From positions 1 through 64,000 of the forward strand of contig CAJTUA010000012.1 of assembly GCA_910579615.1 (NCBI GenBank): a stretch of 64,000 bases of DNA, given 5' to 3'. This DNA comes from an uncultured Lachnospiraceae bacterium (GTDB taxonomy: Bacteria > Bacillota > Clostridia > Lachnospirales > Lachnospiraceae). Shown piece by piece: positions 41,364 through 50,205 of this stretch (the first letter of the stretch is position 1; the number at the start of each line of letters is the position of its first letter). The notes below the pieces were generated by a model, which was not told where the DNA came from, did not search any database, and saw only the letters and a program-made list of their open reading frames with translations. The translations under genes and the position numbers were made by a program.

Positions 41364-43403
41364 ATGGCAAAAACAAATCAGCGTAACTTGTCGGACGAAG
41401 AACAAAGAGGAGCGATTAAGAAAAAACTTTTGTTCCGCACAATCACGCCGATGGTCACAGGCCTTGTGATTGCGGCAATTCTGATTTCTGTAATTTCAGC
41501 GAACGCAATGAAGAATTTACAGAACGAAAACATCAAGAACAGTTCATTAAATGCATCCTACCAGATAAGTGAATATTTCACGAGGTACATGGAGGTCAGC
41601 AAGCAGCTTGCAGCGAACCAGGAGGTCATCAATTTCTGCCAATCCATTAAGCCGGGGCAGAAAATAGCAGAAGCAGAAGGGTATGATGACATCATGGCAA
41701 CCCTGAAAAATATCCATAATACGGACACGACAAACATGGTTGCCGTCTGGATTGCGGACCTTGATTCCAGCCAGTTTGCCGAGGATACAGGCTATGTCAG
41801 CGACGATACATGGGATATCCGGCAGCGCAGTTGGTACCAGGAGATGATTGCCTCCGGAGGAACCGTGGTTTCTGAACCATACACCAACAGCTCGGACGGA
41901 ACCCTGATTTCGAGTGTTGTCACACCAGTTTTTAGCGCTTCGGGCAATCTGGTCGGCGCGGCTTGCCTGGACCTTTCCTTAAAGGCAGTCACGGATATGA
42001 TGGCGGAGCATACGCTTGGCAAAACGGGGTTCTTTTTCCTGATAACATGCGCGGGCACGGTGATGTACTCCCCGGAGTCTGACCACGGGCAGATTTCTTT
42101 CCAGGACATTGACATTGCTTCCGACATAAAAAGCGCTTTTTCTGATGGAAATTACGGCGATTATACATACCATTATGGTGGGCATAACAACCATGGTTAT
42201 ATGAGCAGGGTCAGCTCGAATAAATGGGTTGTTTTAAGCGGTATGCCAAGCCTGGAGTACAATTCCGATTTTTACAGTGTGCTTGCCAGCATCCTCCTTC
42301 TTTTTGCGGCTATCATTGCAGTGCTTTCCTTTATCATTTTGAAAATTGCAGCCGGGATTGTACAGCCAATTCATGAGCTGCACGAGGTGGCGGAACAGCT
42401 TGCCCGCGGGGAACTCGATGTCCGGATGGATATCGAATCCGACGATGAGATTGGTGCCGTCGCTGCCGCCATTGATAAGACCGTGCTGCGTCTGAAGGAT
42501 TACATTAAATATATCGACGAAATTGCAAAGGTTCTGGATGAAATCGCACAGGGCAATCTGTGCTTTTGCTTAGAGCAAGAATATCTTGGGGAATTCAGTA
42601 AGATTAAGACGGCACTATCACATATTGCGGACACAATGACACAGACCATCAAAGGCATCCGCGCATCGGCGGACCAGGTAAACGGCGGGGCGGGCCAGAT
42701 TTCCATGGCGGCGCAGGCGCTGGCGGAAGGTGCCACGAACCAGGCGGCGGCAGTGGATGAGCTACTTGCAACGGTAGGGGATATTTCCGGTCAGGTGCGG
42801 CGCAATGCGGATTACTCAAAAGAAGCGGCGGCGAATGCGGATCAGGTAAAGAAGAAGATTGAAACGAGCAACCAGGAGATGCGGCAGATTGTCGATGCGA
42901 TGGAGGAAATCAACAGCTGCTCCGACGCTATCCGGGCGATTATCGCGAATATCGAGGAGATTGCCGACCAGACAAACCTACTGTCCTTAAATGCTTCCAT
43001 CGAGGCGGCGCGCGCGGGAGAGATGGGTAAGGGCTTCGCGGTTGTCGCGGGTGAGGTCGGCAACCTTTCCAGGGAGAGCACTTTAGCGGTACAAAAGTCA
43101 ACCGAATTGATACAGAATTCCATCAACGCGGTAAAACACGGGATGGAGCTGGTGAATCAGGCCGCCGGCCGTCTGGTTGAGTCGGTGGACGGTGTTGTCG
43201 GTCTTGCCGATATGATGAACAATCTTTCTTCGGCGGCACACGATGAGATGAACAGCTTAAACGAAGTGGAAAAAGGGATTGAGCAGATTGCCGGCGTTGT
43301 AACGGACAATTCAGCGATGGCACAAGAGAGTGCCGCGTCGAGTGAACAGCTTTCCGCTCAGGCGATGGCGCTGAATGACATGATTGACCTTTTTAGGGTT
43401 TGA
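41364..43403 (+). CDS. Methyl-accepting chemotaxis protein with Cache sensor
   Basis: 679 residues. Membrane helices at about 26-46 and 306-328 flank an extracellular double-Cache-like sensor (VAVWIADLDSSQFAED, GYVSDDTWDIRQRSWYQ, WVVLSGMPS). Then HAMP (about 330-385) and the signalling helical hairpin with its conserved tip around EIADQTNLLSLNASIEAARAGE. The C-terminus has no NWETF-like pentapeptide. It relays a small-molecule signal to CheW/CheA, so the cell is motile. The location among hemicellulose genes suggests a sugar- or organic-acid-type ligand, which is inference. Confidence 0.93.
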   Translation: MAKTNQRNLSDEEQRGAIKKKLLFRTITPMVTGLVIAAILISVISANAMKNLQNENIKNSSLNASYQISEYFTRYMEVSKQLAANQEVINFCQSIKPGQKIAEAEGYDDIMATLKNIHNTDTTNMVAVWIADLDSSQFAEDTGYVSDDTWDIRQRSWYQEMIASGGTVVSEPYTNSSDGTLISSVVTPVFSASGNLVGAACLDLSLKAVTDMMAEHTLGKTGFFFLITCAGTVMYSPESDHGQISFQDIDIASDIKSAFSDGNYGDYTYHYGGHNNHGYMSRVSSNKWVVLSGMPSLEYNSDFYSVLASILLLFAAIIAVLSFIILKIAAGIVQPIHELHEVAEQLARGELDVRMDIESDDEIGAVAAAIDKTVLRLKDYIKYIDEIAKVLDEIAQGNLCFCLEQEYLGEFSKIKTALSHIADTMTQTIKGIRASADQVNGGAGQISMAAQALAEGATNQAAAVDELLATVGDISGQVRRNADYSKEAAANADQVKKKIETSNQEMRQIVDAMEEINSCSDAIRAIIANIEEIADQTNLLSLNASIEAARAGEMGKGFAVVAGEVGNLSRESTLAVQKSTELIQNSINAVKHGMELVNQAAGRLVESVDGVVGLADMMNNLSSAAHDEMNSLNEVEKGIEQIAGVVTDNSAMAQESAASSEQLSAQAMALNDMIDLFRV

Positions 43404-43430
43404 TGGGATTATAAAAAATAATTTGCTCCG

Positions 43431-43469
43431 CAAGGCCACCGCCTGGCCAATGACCAGGCGGCGGCCTTG
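43431..43469 (+). terminator. Terminator after the chemoreceptor gene
   Basis: CAAGGCC-a-CCGCCTGG pairs with CCAGGCGG-c-GGCCTTG: a 16-position stem with one mismatch and a short loop. Confidence 0.8.
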
Positions 43470-43502
43470 TTGCAATTTCCCGAAAAAAGAATGCAATAAA
43501 TA

Positions 43503-43531
43503 TTGACAAATTTCCGAAAGGTTGTTATAAT
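43503..43531 (+). promoter_or_regulatory. Consensus promoter of the NlpC/P60 gene
   Basis: TTGACA (43503-43508), 17 bp, TATAAT (43526-43531), both hexamers exact. Confidence 0.92.
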
Positions 43532-43599
43532 AACTTCGTAATAAAGTTAATAAGTTTGTAACAATTTAGAATATTGATTTAATATTTATGGAGGAACTC

Positions 43600-44712
43600 A
43601 TGAAGAGGATTGTGAAAAAAGCAGCCCTGGCTGTTGTGACTGTTACGATGCTTTCATCCGCACCATTTACTTTTGTATTGGCAGACACTGATTCGAGCGC
43701 ACTTGGCGGTTTTTCATATCTATATGAAAATTATCTTACGACGAAGGACGGGGAGGAGGACGATTCGGAATCAACGGCATCGCTGCTTTCCGACAAGGTT
43801 ACAATCCCGGAAAATGTGGCAATTGCAAATGTGAACGATTCGTGCAACATCCGCGAGGGTGCGGGGACGAATTACAATATTATCGGTATTTTCCCACGCA
43901 ATGCGTACTGTATTGTCTTAGATGAGAAGGACGGCTGGGCGCATATCAAATCGGGAAATGTGACCGGCTATATCAAGGTGGACTACCTGTTCATGGGGGA
44001 GGAAGGTTACCAGAAGGCATGTGAGCTTGTGACGCTGACTGCAACGGTTACCGCGGGTACGGTCAATGTCCGCACGGAGCCGTCCACCGCGAGCGATGAC
44101 ACAATTATCATGGAATTGACGCGCGGTGAGCAGCTTGAGGTTGTGGAAGAGGCAATCCTGAACAAGAACGATGAGAAAGCCATGATGTGGGTCAAGGTTA
44201 TCGTGGACAGCTCCGATATGAAGGAGTCCGAGGGCGATTCCTACGGATATATCAGCAGTGAATTTGTAAACGTCGGTTATAACTGGAAGACAGCAGTTAA
44301 AATTGACCCGATTGACGCTTCAATTTCTGCGATTCGCCAGAAGGTTGTCGCGGAGGCGAAAAAGCACATTGGCCTTCGGTATGTATGGGGTGGTACGAGC
44401 CTTACAAATGGAGCAGATTGTTCTGGCTTCTGTCTGGCGGTATACCGTGCATGTGGCATCAGCACAAAGAAAATGCCGAGAACTTCCTACGATATGGCGG
44501 CTTCTTCCGCTGGAAAGACAGTTTCCCTGGCAAATGCAAAACCGGGTGACCTCGTATTTTACGGTTCCCGCAGCGGGGTTGACCATGTTGCGATTTATAT
44601 CGGAAACAACAAGGTAATTCACGAGAGCGGAAGAAAAGAAGGATGTAAGATTTCAAATGTAAATTACAGAACAATCGTTAAGATTAAGAATTTCATTGAT
44701 TATATTTATTAA
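43600..44712 (+). CDS. Secreted SH3 and NlpC/P60 peptidoglycan hydrolase
   Basis: 370 residues. Signal peptide (about 1-31, cleaved after a VLA-type site), two bacterial SH3 domains (about 75-130 and 148-225), then an NlpC/P60 cysteine peptidase: C274 in GADCSGFC, H329 in VDHVAIYIG, H341 in VIHESG. It cuts gamma-D-Glu-diamino acid links in wall peptides, for growth or daughter separation. The start at 43600 is chosen because GGAGG (43590-43594) precedes it; an in-frame ATG at 43588 overlaps that RBS. It has its own promoter and terminator. Confidence 0.92.
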   Translation: MKRIVKKAALAVVTVTMLSSAPFTFVLADTDSSALGGFSYLYENYLTTKDGEEDDSESTASLLSDKVTIPENVAIANVNDSCNIREGAGTNYNIIGIFPRNAYCIVLDEKDGWAHIKSGNVTGYIKVDYLFMGEEGYQKACELVTLTATVTAGTVNVRTEPSTASDDTIIMELTRGEQLEVVEEAILNKNDEKAMMWVKVIVDSSDMKESEGDSYGYISSEFVNVGYNWKTAVKIDPIDASISAIRQKVVAEAKKHIGLRYVWGGTSLTNGADCSGFCLAVYRACGISTKKMPRTSYDMAASSAGKTVSLANAKPGDLVFYGSRSGVDHVAIYIGNNKVIHESGRKEGCKISNVNYRTIVKIKNFIDYIY

Positions 44713-44725
44713 GCGTTAGGATGGT

Positions 44726-44760
44726 TCTGCCAGGAAGGTTTTCTTCCTGGCAGATTTTTT
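44726..44760 (+). terminator. Terminator after the NlpC/P60 gene
   Basis: TCTGCCAGGAAG and CTTCCTGGCAGA form a perfect 12-bp stem with a 5-nt loop and then TTTTTT. Confidence 0.95.
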
Positions 44761-45005
44761 ATGCGCGGGAGCGCAAATGTGTATAGAGAGGCGCATGGAA
44801 TTTGGCTGCTTTGCAAACACGCGCCCCGTGTGGCGGGTAGGGGAGAAGGGCACAGAGGGCTTATTTTAATGAAAACAATATTTGATTAGTCATTCGCAAT
44901 AAAAGAATAGCAATCCAACACTGTTTTTGTTATAATAATAACAGAAAATAATGCAAAAAAAGTGAAAGAATACGGCAATTTAAAGAATAGAGAGGGGGGA
45001 TCGCG

Positions 45006-47078
45006 GTGGCTTATTCAAAAGCCTGGTTGAATTATCGGGTTGTGGATCATATTCGTTTCCCGTTTGACACGCTTTATGCGGATACCGGGAACGAACAAAT
45101 CCGGATTGCCGCACAGGAATTGCAAAAAGCGGCAAAGGAGCTGGCAAAGGCAAAACTAAATTGCATATCCGATTTGGCGGAAATCAAACGCGCGTTGGGG
45201 AAATCGGATGATGTGGGGGCAGCGCCAAAAGGGGCATGCAGGGGTGCAGTTTATATGGAAATCAACCCGGACAGGCTTTCTTTGGCGGATGAGGAGGGAT
45301 ATCTCATCCGCAGACAGGCGTGTGGGCTTGTGATATGCGGCGGTGGGGAAGGCGGACTTTTGTATGGAACTTTCGCGCTGATTCGCATTATGCAGACAGA
45401 CCCACAACTTTTATCCAAAATATGTTCCGGCAAACAGACGGTGGAGAAATCCCCTGCGAATCCACTTCGTATGCTGAACCACTGGGACAACACGGATGGC
45501 AGCATTGAGCGCGGCTATGCAGGAAAATCATTTTTTTTCGCAGACCATGAACTGGTCATCGACGAGCGCACAAGGGATTACGCCAGGCTTTTGGCATCCG
45601 TCGGCATCAATGCAACCGTTATCAACAACGTCAATGTGCGCGGTGCGGCGACCGAATTGATTACTGCCCGCTATCTGCCGCAGCTGGCAAAACTTGCAAA
45701 ACTTTTCTACACGTATAGAATCAAACTTTATCTGAGCCTGAATTTTGCAGCGCCAATCGAACTTGGCGGACTTGCGACCTGCGACCCGCTTGAACAGGAC
45801 GTGCAGGATTTCTGGAAGAAAAAAATGGACGAAGTATATGCCGCAGTGCCGGAGCTTGGCGGCTTTTTGGTCAAGGCGGATTCGGAAGGGCGGCCAGGAC
45901 CGTTTACGTATGGCAGAGACCACGCACAGGGGGCAAATATGTTAGCGGAGGCAATTGCACCGCACGGGGGGAACATTATCTGGCGCTGTTTTGTCTACAA
46001 CTGTAGACAGGACTGGCGCGACCGTAAGACGGACCGCGCAAGGGCAGGGTACGATAATTTTATGCCGCTTGACGGACAATTCGCGGACAATGTTATTTTG
46101 CAGATTAAAAACGGTCCGATGGATTTTCAAGTGCGTGAGCCGGTATCCCCTCTGTTTTCAGGGCTTAAGGAAACGAACATGATGTTGGAGGTACAGGCGG
46201 CGCAGGAATACACAGGGCAGCAAAAGCATCTGTGTTACTTGGTTCCGATGTGGAAAGAGGTGCTTGGCTTTCGGACTTATGCCGAAAAGGGAGCCACAGA
46301 TGGTGCGGACACGGTAGCAGACATTGTATCCGGCAGGCTTTACGGCCAGAGAAATTGCGGCATGGCGGCAGTGGCAAACACCGGGGATGATGAAAACTGG
46401 ACGGGGCATGATATGGCGGCGGCAAATTTTTATGGCTTTGGCCGGCTGGCCTTTGACACGGAACTGACGGCGGAGGAAATTGCAAAGGAATGGGTGCGCG
46501 CCACCTATGGCTGCGACAGGGAAGTCCTTGAGTGTATGTTGCCAATGCTCTTGTCTTCCTGGGAGATTTATGAGAAATATACTTCGCCGCTTGGTATCGG
46601 GTGGATGGTAAACCCGTCACACCACTACGGACCAAATGTGGACGGTTACGAATATGACCGTTGGGGGACGTACCATTATTCGGACTGCCACGGGATGGGC
46701 GTTGACCGCACGATGGCAGGAACGGGCTATGTTGCCCAGTACAATGAGCCAAACCGTGGGATGTATGAAAATATTGAAAGCTGCCCGGAAGAATTGCTCT
46801 TGTTTTTCCACCATGTGCCGTACACACATATGCTGAAAACGGGAAAAACCCTGATTCAGCATATTTATGACAGCCATTTTGAGGGCGCGATGCAAGCGCA
46901 GAACATGCTGCTGAATTTTGACTCATTAAAACACCGGCTCCCGCCGGAGGTTTTCGAGCGCATCCACACCCGGCTTAAGATGCAGGCCGACCACGCAAAG
47001 GAATGGCGTGACCGCATCAATACATATTATTATCGGATGTCAGGGATAGCAGACGAAAAGGGGCGGACAATTTATTAG
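45006..47078 (+). CDS. Alpha-glucuronidase, glycoside hydrolase family 67
   Basis: 690 residues, no signal peptide, so intracellular. It releases 4-O-methyl-glucuronic acid from imported aldouronic acids. GH67 signatures: NHWDNTDGSIERGYAG; catalytic acid E294 in KADSEGRPGPF; general bases D356 in MPLDGQF and E378 in VREPVSP; and the C-terminal HHYGPNVDGYEY stretch. GTG start at 45006 with GAGAGGGGGG just upstream. A TATAAT at 44931-44936 may be its -10, but the -35 is weak. uxuA and uxuB follow, taking the glucuronate onward. Confidence 0.94.
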   Translation: MAYSKAWLNYRVVDHIRFPFDTLYADTGNEQIRIAAQELQKAAKELAKAKLNCISDLAEIKRALGKSDDVGAAPKGACRGAVYMEINPDRLSLADEEGYLIRRQACGLVICGGGEGGLLYGTFALIRIMQTDPQLLSKICSGKQTVEKSPANPLRMLNHWDNTDGSIERGYAGKSFFFADHELVIDERTRDYARLLASVGINATVINNVNVRGAATELITARYLPQLAKLAKLFYTYRIKLYLSLNFAAPIELGGLATCDPLEQDVQDFWKKKMDEVYAAVPELGGFLVKADSEGRPGPFTYGRDHAQGANMLAEAIAPHGGNIIWRCFVYNCRQDWRDRKTDRARAGYDNFMPLDGQFADNVILQIKNGPMDFQVREPVSPLFSGLKETNMMLEVQAAQEYTGQQKHLCYLVPMWKEVLGFRTYAEKGATDGADTVADIVSGRLYGQRNCGMAAVANTGDDENWTGHDMAAANFYGFGRLAFDTELTAEEIAKEWVRATYGCDREVLECMLPMLLSSWEIYEKYTSPLGIGWMVNPSHHYGPNVDGYEYDRWGTYHYSDCHGMGVDRTMAGTGYVAQYNEPNRGMYENIESCPEELLLFFHHVPYTHMLKTGKTLIQHIYDSHFEGAMQAQNMLLNFDSLKHRLPPEVFERIHTRLKMQADHAKEWRDRINTYYYRMSGIADEKGRTIY

Positions 47079-47090
47079 AAAATAAAAACA

Positions 47091-47284
47091 GCATATCCCC
47101 GGACAGACCTACAGAGGAATTTCTGGGAGCAGAGCGGACAGAAATCCCTCTGCCTTGCCAGGGTATGGTAGGGGATATGCGGAACTAAAAAACAGCATAT
47201 CCCCGGACAGACCCACAGAGGAATTTCTGGGAGCAGAGCGGACAGAAATCCCTCTGCCTTGCCAGGGTATGGTAGGGGATATGC
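47091..47284 (+). repeat. Hairpin repeat family, two tandem copies before uxuA
   Basis: 90-bp copies at 47091-47180 and 47195-47284, 104 bp apart. Outer stem GCATATCCCC/GGGGATATGC, inner stem CAGAGGA-ATTTCTG with an A-C mismatch at position 6, loop GGAGCAGAGCGGA. The middle stem of the second copy (CAGACCC with GGGTATG) has one mismatch. The tail GGAACTAAAAATAGGAGG gives the uxuA RBS. Confidence 0.92.
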
Positions 47285-47313
47285 GGAACTAAAAATAGGA
47301 GGACATTTTTACC

Positions 47314-48387
47314 ATGGATATGACATTGCGTTGGTATGGGAGGAAGTTGGACAGTGTAACCTTAGAGCAAATCCGCCAGATTCCGGGCGTGACGGGTGTC
47401 ATCTCGGCGCTGCATGAAATCCCGGCGGGGGAGCCGTGGCCAGAAATGCAGGTGGTGGCGCTAAAAAAGGAGATAGAGGCGGCGGGCTTAAAGCTTCTTG
47501 GTATCGAGAGCATCAATGTGCACGAGGATATTAAGTTAGGCTCACCAAACCGCGACCAATTGATTGAAAATTATATTACCTCGCTTGAGAGCGTTGGAAA
47601 AGCGGATGTGCACCTTGTCTGCTATAATTTTATGCCGATTTTTGACTGGACGAGAACCGACCTTGCATTCCCGCTTGCCGACGGCTCAAACGCGCTTGCC
47701 TACGACAAACAGGTGATTGAGGGCATTCGTCCGGAGGATATGTTTGCGCGCATTGAGAGTGCGAGCGGAGGATTTATTTTGCCGGGCTGGGAGCCGAACC
47801 GAAAGGATGAGATTAAGGAGCTTTTTGAAAAATATAAAGGAATGACGGCAGAACGCCTGCGCGAAAATTACAAGTATTTCCTGGATGCAATTATACCGAC
47901 CTGCGAGAAATACGAGATAAAAATGGCGGTGCACCCGGATGACCCGGCGTGGAATGTGTTTGGTCTGCCGCGCATCGTGACAAGCGAGGAATCGCTTTTA
48001 AAAATTGCGGAATTAAACCCGAGCATCTACAACGGATTTACGCTCTGTACCGGCTCGCTTGGCAGCAATCTGGAAAATGACCTGCCAAAGATTATCCGCA
48101 ACGAAAAAATTGCCCCGCGCATCCATTTTGCACATGTCCGCAACATCAAATATGAGAACGAGAATTTCTTCCATGAAAGTTCACATCTTTCTGCGGACGG
48201 CAATTTTGATATGTACGAAATTATGAAAGCATTCCACGACATCGGGTTTGACGGCGTGCTGCGGCCGGACCACGGACGCATGATATGGGGCGAACAGGCG
48301 AGGCCGGGATACGGGCTGTATGACCGCGCATTGGGAGTGGCATATCTTAACGGGCTGTGGGAAGCAATCAAGAAAGCGAACCAATAA
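47314..48387 (+). CDS. uxuA: Mannonate dehydratase
   Basis: 357 residues, TIM-barrel UxuA. Landmarks: MTLRWYGRKLDSVTLEQIRQ at the start, AVHPDDPAWNVFGLPR, CTGSLGSN and FAHVRNIK, RPDHGRM, which supply the Mn/Fe ligands. It converts D-mannonate to 2-keto-3-deoxygluconate in glucuronate breakdown. AGGAGG RBS comes directly from the end of a hairpin repeat. Next gene is uxuB after 43 bp. Confidence 0.95.
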   Translation: MDMTLRWYGRKLDSVTLEQIRQIPGVTGVISALHEIPAGEPWPEMQVVALKKEIEAAGLKLLGIESINVHEDIKLGSPNRDQLIENYITSLESVGKADVHLVCYNFMPIFDWTRTDLAFPLADGSNALAYDKQVIEGIRPEDMFARIESASGGFILPGWEPNRKDEIKELFEKYKGMTAERLRENYKYFLDAIIPTCEKYEIKMAVHPDDPAWNVFGLPRIVTSEESLLKIAELNPSIYNGFTLCTGSLGSNLENDLPKIIRNEKIAPRIHFAHVRNIKYENENFFHESSHLSADGNFDMYEIMKAFHDIGFDGVLRPDHGRMIWGEQARPGYGLYDRALGVAYLNGLWEAIKKANQ

Positions 48388-48430
48388 AAGGGGGCGTGTT
48401 CAAAGCCCAAAATAAGAAAGGGATTTTTTT

Positions 48431-50044
48431 ATGAGACTTACTGACATTAAGGACGCTGCGGGCAAAAACGCTTTCGCGGCAAAAGGTTATGAAGGATTTT
48501 CATACGACAGGGAGGTGGTGCGAGAGCGCACGAAGGCGGCACCGGAGTGGATTCATTTTGGCGCGGGCAATATCTTCCGCGCTTTCCCGGCAGCGGTACT
48601 GCAGACACTTTTGGAGGAGGGGCGCACCGAAAAGGGCTTGATTGTCTGTGAGGGCTTTGATTATGAGATTATTGAAAAAGCCTACCGCCCATACGATGAT
48701 TTCAGTCTCCTTGTTGTTTTGAAGGCGGACGGAACCATCGAGAAAAAAGTGGTTGGGAGCGTGGTGGAATCCCTGACGGCAGATGACCAGAACGCAGCCG
48801 ACCAGGCGCGGCTTTCGGAGATTTTTTCTGCGCCGTCCTTAAAAATGGCAAGTTTTACCATCACCGAAAAGGGGTACGCCATCACGAAGGCGGACGGCTC
48901 CTACACCCCGCTTGTACAGGAAGACATGCAGGATAAGGCACTTTGCCCGAAACACATCATGGGGAAAGTGGCAAAGTTTTTGTATGTGCGCTACCAAAAC
49001 GGGGCGGCACCGATTGCGATGGTCAGCATGGACAATTGCTCACACAACGGGGATAAATTAAAAGCCGCCGTCACGGCGTATGCGAAAGAATGGGCAAAGA
49101 ACGGGATTGTTGAGGCAGGTTTTGCGGAATATGTCAATGACGGCGCGCGCGTTTCCTTCCCGTGGAGCATGATTGATAAGATTACGCCGCGGCCGGACGC
49201 ATTGGTGCAGGAAATGCTGGCAAAGGACGGCTTTGAAGACACCGATTTAATCGTTACCTCGAAAAATACCTACACTGCGCCGTTTGTCAATGCGGAGGAG
49301 ACACAGTATCTTGTGATTGAAGATGATTTCCCGAACGGGAAGCTCCCTCTTGATGCGGGCGGGGTTTATTTCACGGACCGCGAGACCGTGGACAAGGTGG
49401 AGAAGATGAAGGTATGCACCTGCCTGAACCCGCTGCACACGGCGCTTGCCATTTACGGCTGTCTGTTATCCTGCACCACCATCCACGATGAGATGGAAGA
49501 CACAGAATTAAAAACACTGGTTACGCGCATGGGCTACGAGGAGGGTATGCCGGTTGTTGTCAATCCGGGCATTTTAAAGCCGGAGGATTTTATCGGTGCG
49601 GTTCTGACAAAGCGCCTGCCCAACGTGTTTATGCCGGACACGCCGCAGCGCATCGCAACCGACACTTCACAGAAGCTTCCAATCCGTTTTGGCGAGACCA
49701 TCAAGGCGTACCTTGCAAAGGGGGAGGATGTGAAAAAGCTTACCTTTATCCCGCTTGTGCTGGCGGGGTATTTGCGCTACCTTCTCGGGGTTGACGATGC
49801 GGGAAATCCGTTCACACCATCCGCCGACCCGATGCTTGCGGAGCTGACAGGGCAGTTGGGGGGGATACGCTTTGGGGCAGCGGTGTCCGCCGGGGCGTTG
49901 GACTGCATTTTATCGCGTGTGGACTTGTTTGCGGTTGATTTGGTATCATGTGGTCTGTCCGAAAAGATTACAGGGTATTTCAATGAACTGAATGCAGGTG
50001 TGGGTGCGGTGCGGGCAACGTTAAAGAAGTATGTGGATGCTTAA
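48431..50044 (+). CDS. uxuB: D-mannonate oxidoreductase (fructuronate reductase)
   Basis: 537 residues, long-chain mannitol dehydrogenase family. WIHFGAGNIFRAFPA is the NAD-binding start, MDNCSHNGDKLK replaces the common DN-x-NG motif, and TCLNPLHTALA and VVNPGILKPEDF belong to the catalytic domain. It reduces fructuronate to mannonate, the step before UxuA. With GH67 upstream this completes an intracellular route from aldouronic acid to ketodeoxygluconate; uxaC, kdgK and eda are not in the window. Confidence 0.93.
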   Translation: MRLTDIKDAAGKNAFAAKGYEGFSYDREVVRERTKAAPEWIHFGAGNIFRAFPAAVLQTLLEEGRTEKGLIVCEGFDYEIIEKAYRPYDDFSLLVVLKADGTIEKKVVGSVVESLTADDQNAADQARLSEIFSAPSLKMASFTITEKGYAITKADGSYTPLVQEDMQDKALCPKHIMGKVAKFLYVRYQNGAAPIAMVSMDNCSHNGDKLKAAVTAYAKEWAKNGIVEAGFAEYVNDGARVSFPWSMIDKITPRPDALVQEMLAKDGFEDTDLIVTSKNTYTAPFVNAEETQYLVIEDDFPNGKLPLDAGGVYFTDRETVDKVEKMKVCTCLNPLHTALAIYGCLLSCTTIHDEMEDTELKTLVTRMGYEEGMPVVVNPGILKPEDFIGAVLTKRLPNVFMPDTPQRIATDTSQKLPIRFGETIKAYLAKGEDVKKLTFIPLVLAGYLRYLLGVDDAGNPFTPSADPMLAELTGQLGGIRFGAAVSAGALDCILSRVDLFAVDLVSCGLSEKITGYFNELNAGVGAVRATLKKYVDA

Positions 50045-50073
50045 AATCCTTAATCCGCGGCGTGTATTGTAAG

Positions 50074-50111
50074 AAAACATGGCTGCCGGATGAAAAAATC
50101 AGGCATGTTTT
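50074..50111 (+). terminator. Possible weak terminator after uxuB
   Basis: AAAACATG-g-CTG and CAG-g-CATGTTTT pair with one mismatch around a 14-nt loop. The AT-rich stretch to 50205 has no clear promoter. Confidence 0.45.
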
Positions 50112-50205
50112 AAGAAGTAAGAAATTTTTTCGCTGTAAAACCAAAATAGATAAAAAGTAACGGAATAAAAAAATAATATCAATAATTCAACCGATTGGAG
50201 GCACT

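Noticed and set aside
41118..41405. 95-codon minus-strand frame before the chemoreceptor gene
   Set aside because: It overlaps the receptor promoter and start, is Phe/Ser-rich from AT bias, and has no RBS.
46165..46926. 253-codon open frame on the minus strand
   Set aside because: It lies fully inside the GH67 gene, is Pro/Ser/His-rich with no family likeness, and follows from codon bias on the other strand.
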